This document shows positions 52,074 to 61,906 of a DNA stretch of 64,000 bases, in pieces. Each line of letters begins with the position of its first letter. Positions within the stretch are counted from its first letter, which is position 1. A model generated the notes under the pieces. That model was given only the letters and a program-made list of their open reading frames with translations. It searched no databases and was not told the origin of the DNA. Origin of the DNA: Ornithinibacillus halotolerans (GTDB lineage Bacteria > Bacillota > Bacilli > Bacillales > Amphibacillaceae); NCBI RefSeq assembly GCF_014637405.1, contig NZ_BMEY01000004.1, forward strand, positions 1 to 64,000, read 5' to 3'. The position numbers were made by a program, and so were the translations under genes.

Positions 52074-53066
52074 CTACTCTTCATATACATACTTCAATGC
52101 ATCTTCAGGCTCTGCATAGGCAGCATTTTCAGCATAATCGGTTGCTTCATTTACGATGTTATTAATATCATTAGTCATTTCAACTTCAATTTCATCCGTC
52201 AAAATATTTAATTCTTTTAAATAGGAAGCAAATGTATAAATAGAATCTAATTTCTTCGCTTCTTCTACTTCTTCACGATTACGATAGGCACGATCATCGT
52301 CATCACTTGAGTGAGCAGTCAATCGATATGAGACAGCTTCAATTAATGTGCCACCTTCTCCATTTAAAGCTCGTTCACGTGCTTCTTTTACCGTTTTATA
52401 CACTTCTAATGGATCATTTCCATCAACCGTATATCCTGGCATTCCATAACCTAATGCACGGTCGGATACTTTTTCATTACCTAATTGTTTTTCACTCGGA
52501 ACAGAAATTGCGTATTTATTATTTTCAACCATTGTAATAACAGGTAATTTATGAACCCCTGCAAAGTTTAACCCTTCATGAAAATCACCTTGGTTAGAAG
52601 AACCTTCACCAAGAGTTACGAAAGAAACAAATTGTTTCTTTTCCATTTTAGCTGCTAAGGCTACACCAACAGCATGTGGTACTTGTGTTGTAACTGGTGA
52701 TGACCCAGTTAATATACGGTTTTTCTTTTGTCCAAAGTGACTTGGCATTTGACGTCCACCAGAGTTAGGATCTTCTGCTTTTGCAAATGCAGAAAGCATT
52801 AACTCTTTCGGTGTCATTCCAAATGCAAGCACAACTCCCATATCACGATAATATGGTGCAACATAGTCTTCGCTTCGGTCTAGTGCAAACGCCGCTCCAA
52901 CTTGTGCTGCTTCTTGTCCTTGACAAGAAATAACGAATGGAATTTTCCCGGCACGGTTTAGTAGCCACATCCGTTCATCTAATTTCCGTGCTAAAAGCAT
53001 CGTTTTATACATTTCTAAAACTTGTTCATCTGTTAGTCCAAGTTCTTTATGACGATTTGTTGCCAT
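52074..53066 (-). CDS. bkdAA: Branched-chain 2-oxo acid dehydrogenase E1 alpha
   Basis: A 330-residue E1 alpha subunit. The thiamine-diphosphate motif is LGEGSSNQGDFHEGLNFAGV ending NN in MVENNKYAIS. The phosphorylation-loop region SYRLTAHSSDDDDRAYR is also present. It decarboxylates the oxo acids of Val, Leu and Ile. Its product feeds branched-chain acyl-CoA primers for anteiso/iso fatty acids as well as catabolism. It lies in order lpdV-bkdAA-bkdAB-bkdB. Confidence 0.93.
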   Translation of the reverse strand: MATNRHKELGLTDEQVLEMYKTMLLARKLDERMWLLNRAGKIPFVISCQGQEAAQVGAAFALDRSEDYVAPYYRDMGVVLAFGMTPKELMLSAFAKAEDPNSGGRQMPSHFGQKKNRILTGSSPVTTQVPHAVGVALAAKMEKKQFVSFVTLGEGSSNQGDFHEGLNFAGVHKLPVITMVENNKYAISVPSEKQLGNEKVSDRALGYGMPGYTVDGNDPLEVYKTVKEARERALNGEGGTLIEAVSYRLTAHSSDDDDRAYRNREEVEEAKKLDSIYTFASYLKELNILTDEIEVEMTNDINNIVNEATDYAENAAYAEPEDALKYVYEE

Positions 53067-53098
53067 TACAAGTCCCTCCCTTTACTGTTAACCATAAA

Positions 53099-54520
53099 TT
53101 ATCCATGTATTTGTCGTCCATCCACTGCAAGTGCTGCTTCACCCATCACTTCAGATAACGTTGGGTGAGGATGAACGGTATGTGCAATTTCCCAAGGTGT
53201 TGCATCTAACACTTTAGCAAGACCTGCTTCTGAAATCATGTCGGTTACATGTGGACCAACCATATGTACACCTAACAGATCTTCATTTGCCTTATTCATA
53301 ATGATTTTTACAAATCCATCAGACTCACCATAGACTAAAGCTTTTCCAATTGCTTTAAAAGGAAATTTACCTACTTTAATGTCAAATCCTTGTTCTTTTG
53401 CTTGTTTTTCCGTTAAGCCAACACTTGCTGCCTCTGGATTTGAATAAATACAAGCTGGAATGTTGTTATAATTCAGTGGTTCTGTTTGTGTGTTATTCAT
53501 ATGTTCGACAGCAACAATGCCCTCATGAGATGCAACATGTGCTAATTGCATTCCTCCAATTACATCACCAATAGCATAAATATGTGCCTCTTTTGTTTGA
53601 TAGAATGGAGAAGTTTTAATAACTCCTTTTTCCACTTCAATATCTGTGTTCTCCAGACCAATGTTAGTGACATTTGCTTGGCGACCAACAGATACTAATA
53701 TCTTATCTGCAGCGAATGACTGTACAGAATCACCAATCTCAGCGTTAATTGTTACACCTGAATCTTTCTGAAGTGTATCAGCTAATACTTTTGCGTTTTT
53801 TACAAAAGTAACACCTTTACGCTTCAGTTGCTTTTCTACTTCTTTTGCCACATCAAGATCTTCAGTCGGAAGAATTTGATCCATATATTCTACGACTGTC
53901 ACATCAACACCAAAATCGGTTAACATGGATGCCCATTCAATTCCGATGACACCGCCACCGATAATGATAATTGACTTTGGTAATTCATCCATATCTAATG
54001 CCTCATCCGAGCTCATTACAAATGTGCCATCAATTTCTAGTCCTGGCAGCGTTCTTGGTGAAGAACCTGTTGCAATTAATACAAATTTAGGAACAATCAT
54101 TGTGTTTTCTTCGCCACTTTCATATTCAATTGAAATCGTTCCTGGAAGTGGAGAGAAAATACTCGGGCCAAGAATTCTTCCAAAGCCATTAAACACATCA
54201 ATCTTTCCTTTTTTCATTAAACCTGTAACACCTTTATGTAGTGTTCCAATGATACTATTTTTTCGCTCTTGAACACGACGGAAATCAAGTTGGACATCAC
54301 TTGTCATAACACCAAAGTCATTGGCATTTTTAGTTTGTCTATATACTTCTGCACTTCGAAGCAATGATTTTGAGGGGATACATCCACGGTGTAAACATGT
54401 CCCACCAAGATCACTCTTTTCAACTACTGCCACTTTCATTCCTAATTGAGAGGCCCGAATAGCAGCAACATAACCGCCAGTTCCCCCACCAAGTATAACT
54501 AAATCATACTCTTCAGCCAT
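53099..54520 (-). CDS. lpdV: Dihydrolipoyl dehydrogenase E3 of the bkd complex
   Basis: A 473-residue FAD enzyme. FAD motif GGGTGGYVAAIRASQLG is at the N terminus, the redox-active disulfide is GGTCLHRGC, the NAD motif is IIGGGVIGIEWASML, and the C-terminal active-site pair is HTVHPHPTLSE. It reoxidises dihydrolipoamide on E2. It lies 32 bases upstream of bkdAA, and 13 bases after the leucine dehydrogenase gene. Confidence 0.93.
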   Translation of the reverse strand: MAEEYDLVILGGGTGGYVAAIRASQLGMKVAVVEKSDLGGTCLHRGCIPSKSLLRSAEVYRQTKNANDFGVMTSDVQLDFRRVQERKNSIIGTLHKGVTGLMKKGKIDVFNGFGRILGPSIFSPLPGTISIEYESGEENTMIVPKFVLIATGSSPRTLPGLEIDGTFVMSSDEALDMDELPKSIIIIGGGVIGIEWASMLTDFGVDVTVVEYMDQILPTEDLDVAKEVEKQLKRKGVTFVKNAKVLADTLQKDSGVTINAEIGDSVQSFAADKILVSVGRQANVTNIGLENTDIEVEKGVIKTSPFYQTKEAHIYAIGDVIGGMQLAHVASHEGIVAVEHMNNTQTEPLNYNNIPACIYSNPEAASVGLTEKQAKEQGFDIKVGKFPFKAIGKALVYGESDGFVKIIMNKANEDLLGVHMVGPHVTDMISEAGLAKVLDATPWEIAHTVHPHPTLSEVMGEAALAVDGRQIHG

Positions 54521-54533
54521 GATGTATCCCCCT

Positions 54534-55634
54534 TTACTTTCTTCTGCTTAGAACGTGGTGCTCATTTAATAAAAATTGGTTACGTGAGCGTCTTACTGAT
54601 TCTATTCTTTCTTCTGCCATTCGGTCAGCAGCAAGGTATGTCGGAATATTGTCACGCTTAGAAATTTCAAATACTTTTACAAGACTATCATAAATTGTTT
54701 CAACTTTTTTCATCGCACGATTTCGGTTATATCCACTTAATTCATCGGCAACATTAATAACCCCACCAGCATTAATAACATAATCCGGTGCATAAACAAT
54801 TCCTTTTTCGTAAAGAATATCGCCATGCTCTGTTGATTTTAATTGGTTATTTGCAGAACCTGCAACTATTTTTGCTTTTAGACGTGGGATTGTATCGTCG
54901 TTAACTGTAGCACCTAAAGCACATGGGGCATATATATCACAGTCCACATCATAAATGTCATCTGGGTCAACCGCTTTAGCTCCAAATGCTTCTACCGCTC
55001 GTTCAACAGCAGCTTTATTAATATCTGTTACTACAAGCTTAGCCCCTTCTTTATGTAAATACTCACATAGAGCATAAGCGACATTTCCAATTCCTTGTAC
55101 AGCCACTGTTTTTCCTTCTAGCGAATCATTGCCATAAGCCTCTAAAGCTGCAGCTTTCATACCTTTATAAACACCATAAGCTGTCACCGGTGATGGATTT
55201 CCGGATGAGCCTGCACTTTCAGCTGATATTCCTGTTACAAAGTCGGTTTCCATATGTATTAGATCCATATCTTCTTCCGTTGTTCCAACATCTTCAGCAG
55301 TTATATAACGGCCATTTAAGCCTTGTATGTATCTTCCAAATGCGCGGAACATTTCAGGATTTTTATCTTTTCGAGGATCACCGATAATAACGGTTTTCCC
55401 TCCACCTAAATTAAGTCCAGCAGCAGCATTTTTGTAAGTCATTCCTCTTGCTAAGCGTAAAGCATCAATAATAGCTTCTTCTTCTGAAGCATATGTCCAC
55501 ATTCTTGTACCACCTAGTGCTGGTCCAAGTGTAGTATCGTGTATTGCAATAATTGCTTTTAAGCCAGAGTTCTTATCTTGACAGAAGACTAATTCCTCGT
55601 AATCGTATAATTCCATTTCTTTAAAAATATCCAT
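54534..55634 (-). CDS. bcd: Leucine dehydrogenase
   Basis: A 366-residue NAD-dependent amino acid dehydrogenase. The catalytic Lys lies in [25 protein letters not shown] follows, the NAD motif is [17 protein letters not shown], and [14 protein letters not shown] is also present. It deaminates Leu, Val and Ile to the 2-oxo acids used by the bkd complex encoded directly downstream. In B. subtilis ptb and buk flank this gene, and they are absent here. An upstream cre-like site and -10 box are listed separately. Confidence 0.93.
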   Translation of the reverse strand: MDIFKEMELYDYEELVFCQDKNSGLKAIIAIHDTTLGPALGGTRMWTYASEEEAIIDALRLARGMTYKNAAAGLNLGGGKTVIIGDPRKDKNPEMFRAFGRYIQGLNGRYITAEDVGTTEEDMDLIHMETDFVTGISAESAGSSGNPSPVTAYGVYKGMKAAALEAYGNDSLEGKTVAVQGIGNVAYALCEYLHKEGAKLVVTDINKAAVERAVEAFGAKAVDPDDIYDVDCDIYAPCALGATVNDDTIPRLKAKIVAGSANNQLKSTEHGDILYEKGIVYAPDYVINAGGVINVADELSGYNRNRAMKKVETIYDSLVKVFEISKRDNIPTYLAADRMAEERIESVRRSRNQFLLNEHHVLSRRK

Positions 55635-55743
55635 TAAAATTCCTCCTCTAAATATGTAATATTTTTATACGGACTATCTTTGACATTATTTGCTGACGTT
55701 AATCATATGAAAGAAAATACTTCCAAATACATGAATCTTTTAT

Positions 55744-55788
55744 ATTATACTATAAAACCCATTATCATTGTAAATGTAAGCGCTTTAT
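55744..55788 (-). promoter_or_regulatory. Candidate promoter and CcpA (cre) site of the bcd-bkd operon
   Basis: On the minus strand ATAAAGCGCTTACA (55775-55788) matches the cre consensus TGAAAGCGCTTACA except at the first two bases. A TATAAT (55744-55749) lies just downstream with a weak -35 (TTACAA). The distance to the bcd start (about 110 bases) is plausible. No clear CodY box was recognised. The remainder of the gap 55635-55978 is AT-rich. Confidence 0.5.
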
Positions 55789-55978
55789 TTTTCAACAAAT
55801 AAAAAATATTTTTTAAATATTAAAAAATATTGTGGTTAATGCTGTATTGTATTATTATAAATTAATTCTACTTTTCTATCATAATAGATGAACAGAATTT
55901 AGGCAAATCATTATATTTTCACCATCTAATTATCTTCTGATATACTAGTTATAATAAAGAGATTGAGAAGGAGAAAAT

Positions 55979-56221
55979 ATGGTTAGATTAGTTGCAGTTT
56001 TAATTATCTTTATTCCCGGTGTTATCGCAGCTATTGGTATAAAATTAATGAGAGACACATTATTTGATGACTTCCATCCGATATTCTTTCATACAGGGAT
56101 ACAATTTACGGTTGGTTTAATACTTTTCCTTGCTGGACTGGCCTTTCTTGGTGGCTTTATTATTCATCGAGATCGGAAAAATCAAAAGGTGAAAAAATCA
56201 AAGTTAAAAGAGAATAGATAA
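55979..56221 (+). CDS. yqzF: DUF2627 membrane protein (YqzF-like)
   Basis: An 80-residue protein with two hydrophobic segments (LVAVLIIFIPGVIAAIGI and FTVGLILFLAGLAFLGGFII) separated by a short loop (LFDDFHPIFFH). A basic tail (HRDRKNQKVKKSKLK) follows. It fits the DUF2627 family, which includes YqzF near spo0A in B. subtilis. Function unknown. The ATG follows AGAAGGAGAAAAT, and TATAAT at 55950-55955 is a likely -10. It converges with spo0A. Confidence 0.8.
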   Translation: MVRLVAVLIIFIPGVIAAIGIKLMRDTLFDDFHPIFFHTGIQFTVGLILFLAGLAFLGGFIIHRDRKNQKVKKSKLKENR

Positions 56222-56230
56222 ACCAGAAAT

Positions 56231-56269
56231 AAAAAAAATTACTGTACATAACATACAGTAATTTTTTTT
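56231..56269. terminator. Bidirectional terminator between yqzF and spo0A
   Basis: AAAATTACTGTA and TACAGTAATTTT pair across a short loop with A- and T-runs at either side. It ends both the plus-strand yqzF-like gene and minus-strand spo0A. Confidence 0.85.
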
Positions 56270-56274
56270 ATGTA

Positions 56275-57057
56275 TTAGCTTGCTTTATGATCCAAACGAA
56301 GACGGTCGGCAACCATCGCGATAAATTCAGAGTTAGTTGGTTTCGCCTTAGAAATACTAACCGTATATCCAAATAATGCAGAAATAGAATCAATATTACC
56401 TCTACTCCAGGCAACCTCTATAGCATGTCGAATTGCACGTTCAACCCGTGAAGAGGTAGTATTAAACTTTTTAGCAATATCTGGATATAGAACTTTCGTT
56501 ATTGAGCCGAGTAATTCGATATCATTATATACCATTGTGATTGCTTCTCGTAAATACATATATCCCTTAATATGTGCTGGAACACCAATTTCGTGAATAA
56601 TGTTCGTAATACTTGCTTCTAAGTCCTTTTTCTTTCTATCTTTTTTAAATACAGAGTTAGATTGACTAGAAACTGAAGACCTGCCGTTCACTTGTCTAAT
56701 TTGTTCAGCTAAATTTTCTAGATCAAATGGCTTTAAGATAAAGTAAGATGCGCCTAAATCGACTGCTTTTTTCATTACCTCTTCTTGGCCAAATGCCGTT
56801 AACATAATCACGTACGGATCATTACTCGGTCTTCCTTTTTCTCTCAGCATACTCAATACTGCAAGTCCATCTACATGCGGCATAATAATATCTAGTATTA
56901 ATACATCTGGTTTCTTCTCCTCAACTAGTGTAAGGCAGTCTTTTCCATTATATGCTGTTCCAACAACCTCGATATCTGGTTGATCTTCGAAAAATTCCTC
57001 CATTAAATTAATTAAATCTCTATTATCGTCTACTAAACAAACTGATATTTTCTCCAC
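56275..57057 (-). CDS. spo0A: Sporulation master regulator Spo0A
   Basis: A 260-residue response regulator. The N-terminal receiver has CLVDDNRDL and the phospho-acceptor Asp in [13 protein letters not shown]. The C-terminal DNA-binding domain contains [19 protein letters not shown], the recognition helix of Spo0A. Phospho-Spo0A, fed by the phosphorelay, binds 0A boxes (TGTCGAA) to start sporulation. The start is GTG at 57057 behind AGGAGGAGC. A sigma-H-type promoter and 0A boxes precede it (57097-57236). It follows the usual order next to spoIVB, with about 840 bases between that also hold repeat copies C and D. Confidence 0.97.
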   Translation of the reverse strand: MEKISVCLVDDNRDLINLMEEFFEDQPDIEVVGTAYNGKDCLTLVEEKKPDVLILDIIMPHVDGLAVLSMLREKGRPSNDPYVIMLTAFGQEEVMKKAVDLGASYFILKPFDLENLAEQIRQVNGRSSVSSQSNSVFKKDRKKKDLEASITNIIHEIGVPAHIKGYMYLREAITMVYNDIELLGSITKVLYPDIAKKFNTTSSRVERAIRHAIEVAWSRGNIDSISALFGYTVSISKAKPTNSEFIAMVADRLRLDHKAS

Positions 57058-57096
57058 AAATGCTCCTCCTTTAATTCACTATATGTCTTTTTATGT

Positions 57097-57236
57097 ATTC
57101 GACAAAAGTTTAGAGATTCCTTCTTTTTTTCGAAAAACATTGTATTTTTTTATTTTTTCTTTTATTTACTTGAATTTGCTTGATTTTTCATGGTTATTCG
57201 ATTTTATCCGACAAAGGGATTTGGTGTTTTGTCGAA
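57097..57236 (-). promoter_or_regulatory. spo0A sigma-H promoter with 0A boxes
   Basis: On the minus strand GAAGGAATC (57115-57123), an 11-base spacer and GTCGAAT (57097-57103) fit the sigma-H consensus RNAGGAWWW-N11-12-RNNGAAT with one mismatch. A perfect 0A box TGTCGAA (57098-57104) overlaps the -10. A second perfect box on the other orientation lies at 57230-57236, and a one-mismatch box (TCCGACA) at 57207-57213. Confidence 0.75.
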
Positions 57237-57326
57237 AAATATTTATTAGCATTTTAATGCCAATTAAAGATACTCTATACAATGTAAAAATAGAGAAATG
57301 TGTTATTAAATCACTGCAACAAACAC

Positions 57327-57612
57327 GCCCCGGAAATATACTTTGCGCATCCTAAGGCGGCTGTTGAGCCAGGCTACTACAAAGAATTTGCTTCCTTGCT
57401 GCCTTGCACCGAGGAAACACACTGCGTAGCAATACTTGCAGACGCAGGTGCATTCTCGGGGTCTCACCGATGCCTTTCCTCCCGCTGGGCAGACGGTTTT
57501 CGATGGGGCGAGTAATCGCAGTCCCAGTCCCAAGGAATGCTTCGACAGCAAGACATCTTCGTGAGAAAAAGCGTTCTTCTTTTTCAAGGAGTCTACGTAT
57601 ATTTCCGAAGCT
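57327..57612. repeat. GC-rich interspersed element, copy C
   Basis: It runs from GCCCCGGAAATATAC to GTATATTTCCGAAGC, in the orientation of copy B. It shares long nearly identical stretches with copy A, such as GCAGACGCAGGTGCATTCTC and ACTCGCCCCATCG. A TTTTGTCCCTACCTC tail at 57653-57667 echoes the outer repeat of copy A. It lacks the 57-bp duplications of copy A. ORFs within it occur in both orientations and differ between copies, so none is credited. Confidence 0.85.
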
Positions 57613-57700
57613 AATGTATCGTATTGTCGGTTTTAAAAATAGAAAATTTAGTTTTTGTCCCTACCTCAATTCTAATCACTATTATTAGTGCATATAAAAT

Positions 57701-57779
57701 GCCCCGGAAATACACTTCGCTCTCTGCGGGTGGCTGGTAAGCCTTTCCTCCAACAGGAGTCTTGGTGTATTTTCGGGAC
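57701..57779. repeat. Interspersed element, internally deleted copy D
   Basis: It starts GCCCCGGAAATACACTTCGC and ends GTGTATTTTCGGGA, keeping the terminal inverted repeats plus GGTGGCTGGTAAGCCTTTCC. The central two thirds of the long copies is missing. The remaining gap to 57898 is AT-rich with no gene. Confidence 0.7.
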
Positions 57780-57897
57780 TGTGTAATGAGTATTCGTTAT
57801 TCTATTGACGTTACCTTAGGTTGAGTATAGTACAACCAATAAACTCACTTACCTGGTCTTTTAGAAAATTAAACGAAATACATTTTCTATTTCAAAA

Positions 57898-59187
57898 TTA
57901 ACTTGCTTTTTTATCATCTTTTTTATAAATGTCTACTCCTGCGTCTTGTAACATCCATTCTATGTGAACTCCATAACCGCTTGTTGGGTCATTTACGAAG
58001 ACGTGGGTAACTGCACCGATTACTTTTCCATTTTGAATAATTGGGCTTCCACTCATTCCTTGGACAATACCGCCGGTTGCTTCTAATAATCTTGAGTCGG
58101 TTATCTGTATAACCATACCTTTTGTAGCAGGAGATTTTTGTGCAACACTACTCACTACTTCAACATCGAATTCTTCTACTTTTTCACCATCTATGACGGT
58201 TAATATCTTTGCCGGTCCCTCTTTTACTTCATGAGATAAAGCAATCGGCATTGGCTCGTCATACTTTCCATTCTCAATAGCATTATCTAATTTACCAAAT
58301 ATCCCAAAAGGGCTGTTCTTTGTTATCGTCCCAATTTTATTTTCTTTTATAGAAAACTTTGCTTGTTTTTCACCAGGGGTTCCATTATTCCCTTTTTGTA
58401 TAGATGTCACTGTGGAACGAACAATTGTACCCTCATGAATTTCAATCGGTTTTTTAGTGTCCATATCGGAAATAACATGACCAAGTGCACCATATTTTTT
58501 AGACTCAGGTTCAAAAAATGTCATCGTACCAATTCCAGCTGCAGAGTCACGAATATATAATCCAATTCGAAATTCATTTTCTTTCGTGTCTTTGATTGGC
58601 TTTAATTCGGTAATAAAAGTTTCATTTCCTCTTTTAACTTTTACTTTTAATGGTTTTGAATCTTTACCTGCTTCTTCTACAATTGGTTTGACATCTTTCA
58701 TTTCCTCTATTTTCTGACCGTTAATCTCCATGATTACGTCACCGACTTTAATATCTGCATCTTCCCCTGGTGACTTTGTGCCATTCTCACCGTTTACAAG
58801 ATGATGACCTACAACTAGTACTCCAAGTGTTTGTAATTGAACTCCTATGGATTGACCACCTGGAATAACTTTGACATCCTTTAGTACGGAAACATCTACT
58901 TTTTTAATTGGCAATCCAGCAACAGAGTAAAATAACTGACTATCGCCGAGTTCATCAGACTCAAGATTTGCTGCATGGATAACTTCTGACCGTTCATCAG
59001 TTGTGGAGGCATGTACTTGGACAGCTTGTCCTAATTTTGGAATTGAATCTAAGAATTGACCTTGGAACGTTACAATCTTATTGGGAATGGTAAAATAATT
59101 TTGTATCGGGGGTGTAAAAGGAACAATTAACAATGCGAGTAGGAGAATTACTCCTGTAATGATGCGTATTGTATTCGACTGTTTCAC
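57898..59187 (-). CDS. spoIVB: SpoIVB serine protease
   Basis: A 429-residue S55 peptidase. An N-terminal membrane anchor or signal ([19 protein letters not shown]) is followed by a PDZ domain (residues 100-190, [19 protein letters not shown]). The catalytic domain contains the Ser in [19 protein letters not shown] near residue 378, the usual active site. SpoIVB is made in the forespore and cleaves SpoIVFA to switch on pro-sigma-K processing in the mother cell. The start is ATG with GAGAGTGG upstream. The usual place between recN and spo0A is kept. Confidence 0.95.
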   Translation of the reverse strand: MKQSNTIRIITGVILLLALLIVPFTPPIQNYFTIPNKIVTFQGQFLDSIPKLGQAVQVHASTTDERSEVIHAANLESDELGDSQLFYSVAGLPIKKVDVSVLKDVKVIPGGQSIGVQLQTLGVLVVGHHLVNGENGTKSPGEDADIKVGDVIMEINGQKIEEMKDVKPIVEEAGKDSKPLKVKVKRGNETFITELKPIKDTKENEFRIGLYIRDSAAGIGTMTFFEPESKKYGALGHVISDMDTKKPIEIHEGTIVRSTVTSIQKGNNGTPGEKQAKFSIKENKIGTITKNSPFGIFGKLDNAIENGKYDEPMPIALSHEVKEGPAKILTVIDGEKVEEFDVEVVSSVAQKSPATKGMVIQITDSRLLEATGGIVQGMSGSPIIQNGKVIGAVTHVFVNDPTSGYGVHIEWMLQDAGVDIYKKDDKKAS

Positions 59188-59404
59188 AGATTTCCACTCT
59201 CCTTGTTCCTAAACCCATACCATATTTTTTATCTGTACTTCTAATTTGACCTTTAATGGGTAATTTTAAACTGGGAAGTTTTAAGAAAAGCTGCTTAACA
59301 TTTCCTTGTAAAAAAATGTATATAAAAACAACTTTACTAAGTGAATTACTGGGGACTTTTTCTTGCCAAGGGATAACTGGATAATATAAATAGTGGACAT
59401 AACC

Positions 59405-59479
59405 TGCCTCGGAAATATACTTCGCACATCCTTTGTCGGTTGGTCCGACTTACATGAGAGAATAAGTATATTCCGAGGT
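59405..59479. repeat. Interspersed element, internally deleted copy E
   Basis: TGCCTCGGAAATATACTTCG at the left and GTATATTCCGAGG at the right are inverted ends of the same family with only about 40 bases between. It lies in the 361-base gap between recN and spoIVB. The rest of that gap is AT-rich DNA that must hold the spoIVB forespore promoter, whose sigma-F/G boxes I cannot place with confidence. Confidence 0.7.
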
Positions 59480-59548
59480 TTGTAAAGCTTTATTGAGGTG
59501 ATTTTTGAAAATGATAAGTAACTTCATTAATACTATTATGATTCCTAT

Positions 59549-61261
59549 TTAATTAACTATTACTTCTCTTTTAAATTGTTGTGCTAGTTCGTGAAGTTCT
59601 TTAGCATGTTCAATAGCCGTATTTGTTACTTTAGTACCTGTTATCATTCTTGTTAATTCATGAATTCGATCTTCCTCGGTTAATTCTGTCACATGTGTAA
59701 TGGTGCGATTTTCAAGTTCATTTTTCTGAATGAATAAGTGGGTATCCGCCATTGCTGCTACTTGTGGTAAATGGGTAATACATAACACTTGGGAATCAGT
59801 GGATATTTGAAATATTTTTTCAGCAATTGCTTGGGCAACTCTTCCACTAACACCTGTGTCCACTTCATCAAATATAACACTTGTGACTCCTTGATGTTTT
59901 GCAAATAATTTCTTTAGAATTAACATAATCCTCGATAGTTCTCCACCTGAGGCTACTTTATTAATTTCTTTTAATGGTTCTCCTAAGTTTGTTGAAATTA
60001 GAAAACGAATCTGATCGAATCCGTTACGATGTAGTGGAGCATTCTCATCGGCATGATTAGGATGAAATTGAACAGAAAATGATGCTTTTTCAAGATATAA
60101 ATCCTTTAATTCGGTTTGGACTTCTTTCGATAAATCATTTGCTGCTCTTTTTCTCAGATCATGTAACTGCTTCGCTTCCAAAAAGGCATCTTTTTCAACA
60201 TCAGCAATTTCATTTGCAATCTTTTGGAGATGAGAGTCTTTGTTTCGAATTTGTTCTATTTCTTCTTCAATTTGGCCCATATATTCAATCATATCACTAA
60301 CAGTAGAACCATACTTTTTCTTTAAACGATTGAGTTCTGCTAGACGGCCTTCAATATCATTTAAACGATCCGGGTCAAATTCTAATGAATCCATAAAATT
60401 ACTTAATTCATACGTTAAATCCTCGATCATGTAATATTGGTTAGATAGCATTTCTGACTTTTGTGAAATAAACTCATCATGATGATTAATTTCTTCTAAC
60501 GACTTTTGAGCAATTTGTAACCACTCTAATCCTTTTTGCTCACCATATAATGCATTATAAGCTTCTATTACACCTTTATATATCTTTTCATAATTAACTA
60601 ATTGATTTCTCTCTTTTTCTAATTCGATATCCTCATTCGGGACTAGACTTGCTTTTTCTAATTCACTAAGTTGAAATTCTAATAAATCAAGACGTTGTGC
60701 CATTTCTTGCTCATTTTCACTTAATTCTTTATGACGCTTTTTTAATTGTTCTAGTTTGTTGTAAATAGACAAATATTCTTCTTTTACCGATTCAATTTCA
60801 TCTCGATTATATAAATCCAATAATTCAATATGATTTTCAGGATTCATTAAAGATTGGGTTTCATGCTGACTATGTATATCAATAAGCGTTCTACCAAATT
60901 CCTTTAAAATAGCAAGTGTAACTAATTTTCCGTTCACTCGACAAATACTCTTCCCTGAAGCTGTAATAACTCGTTTAAGTACAACTTCATTATCTTCCAT
61001 TTCTACACCGTACAGCTTTCCAACTTCTTTAATTGGATGATTAGTGGATTCAATAAAGAATAGCCCTTCTATTTCAGCTTTTTCTTCCCCATGTCGAACA
61101 AAGTCAACCGAGGCACGTCCGCCAGCAAGAAGTTGAATTGCATCAATGATAATGGATTTTCCAGCACCAGTTTCCCCAGACATTACCGTTAATCCATCTT
61201 TAAACGTTATCGTTATCTCATCAATTATCGCAAAGTTATGTATAGATAATTCGGTTAACAT
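59549..61261 (-). CDS. recN: DNA repair protein RecN
   Basis: A 570-residue SMC-like ATPase. Walker A is GETGAGKS with SVDFVRHGEEK nearby. A long coiled-coil arm spans roughly residues 150-370. The ABC signature lies in KEINKVASGGELSRIMLIL, followed by Walker B VIFDEVDTG and a C-terminal His-switch region. RecN acts early at DNA double-strand breaks. It starts 18 bases after the argR stop with GAGG upstream, forming the usual argR-recN pair. Confidence 0.96.
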   Translation of the reverse strand: MLTELSIHNFAIIDEITITFKDGLTVMSGETGAGKSIIIDAIQLLAGGRASVDFVRHGEEKAEIEGLFFIESTNHPIKEVGKLYGVEMEDNEVVLKRVITASGKSICRVNGKLVTLAILKEFGRTLIDIHSQHETQSLMNPENHIELLDLYNRDEIESVKEEYLSIYNKLEQLKKRHKELSENEQEMAQRLDLLEFQLSELEKASLVPNEDIELEKERNQLVNYEKIYKGVIEAYNALYGEQKGLEWLQIAQKSLEEINHHDEFISQKSEMLSNQYYMIEDLTYELSNFMDSLEFDPDRLNDIEGRLAELNRLKKKYGSTVSDMIEYMGQIEEEIEQIRNKDSHLQKIANEIADVEKDAFLEAKQLHDLRKRAANDLSKEVQTELKDLYLEKASFSVQFHPNHADENAPLHRNGFDQIRFLISTNLGEPLKEINKVASGGELSRIMLILKKLFAKHQGVTSVIFDEVDTGVSGRVAQAIAEKIFQISTDSQVLCITHLPQVAAMADTHLFIQKNELENRTITHVTELTEEDRIHELTRMITGTKVTNTAIEHAKELHELAQQFKREVIVN

Positions 61262-61279
61262 ATGCTTACCTCATTCCCT

Positions 61280-61729
61280 TTACAGCATATTAATAAATCG
61301 ATCTTTAATTACTTCTGTACTTTCTTCTGTACGACAAATAATTAAACATGTATCGTCGCCACAAATCGTTCCCATAATCTCATCCCACTCTAAATTATCG
61401 ATTAAAGCACCAACCGCATGTGCATTACCAGGTAATGTTTTTAAAACAATAAAATGGCTCGTATGGTCAATCTTTACGAACGCATCCATGATTAATCGTT
61501 TTAACTTCTCAAGTGGATTAAATCGTTGGTCTGCCGGCAAACTATATTTATATTTCCCACCATGTGTCGGCACTTTAACGAGTTGCAATTCTTTTATATC
61601 TCTTGATACTGTAGCTTGTGTTACGTTATAGCCTAAATTTTTTAAACGATCAACGAGTTCATCTTGTGTATCAATGTCATGTTCCGTAATTAATTCTCTA
61701 ATTTTAATATGTCTTTTTATTTTACTCAT
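61280..61729 (-). CDS. argR: Arginine repressor ArgR/AhrC
   Basis: A 149-residue hexameric arginine sensor. The N-terminal winged helix is [18 protein letters not shown] with the recognition helix in [15 protein letters not shown]. The C-terminal domain carries the arginine-binding [13 protein letters not shown] with the Asp pair. With arginine it represses biosynthesis and activates catabolism genes. The ATG at 61729 follows GGGGGTG by six bases, and the frame extends five codons upstream without a better site. It lies before recN, and the 110-base leader between it and tlyA is listed separately. Confidence 0.95.
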   Translation of the reverse strand: MSKIKRHIKIRELITEHDIDTQDELVDRLKNLGYNVTQATVSRDIKELQLVKVPTHGGKYKYSLPADQRFNPLEKLKRLIMDAFVKIDHTSHFIVLKTLPGNAHAVGALIDNLEWDEIMGTICGDDTCLIICRTEESTEVIKDRFINML

Positions 61730-61791
61730 CTTGTACACCCCCAAATATATAATGAAATTTTAGCTATGAAGTTTTTTCTCTTCACAAATAT

Positions 61792-61904
61792 AAAAAAGAG
61801 GATGACTTCATCAGCTCCATACCTTACATAAAACAACAAGTAGAACTATTACTATCCTTCATTCTAGATGTTGTAGTGCTGGACTGACCCATTCATCCTC
61901 ACTA
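61792..61904 (-). promoter_or_regulatory. Long hairpin between tlyA and argR
   Basis: GAGGATGA (minus-strand 5' arm, 61897-61904) pairs with TCATCCTC (61799-61806), which is followed by TTTTTTATA. This gives a terminator-like structure enclosing about 90 bases. Readthrough control of the argR-recN part is possible. The inner sequence holds a further structured or promoter region that I cannot resolve. Confidence 0.55.
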
Positions 61905-61906
61905 AC

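Noticed and set aside
57300-57688. ORFs of 71-94 residues inside repeat copy C
   Set aside because: Same reason: open frames result from the GC-rich repeat and are not conserved between copies B and C.
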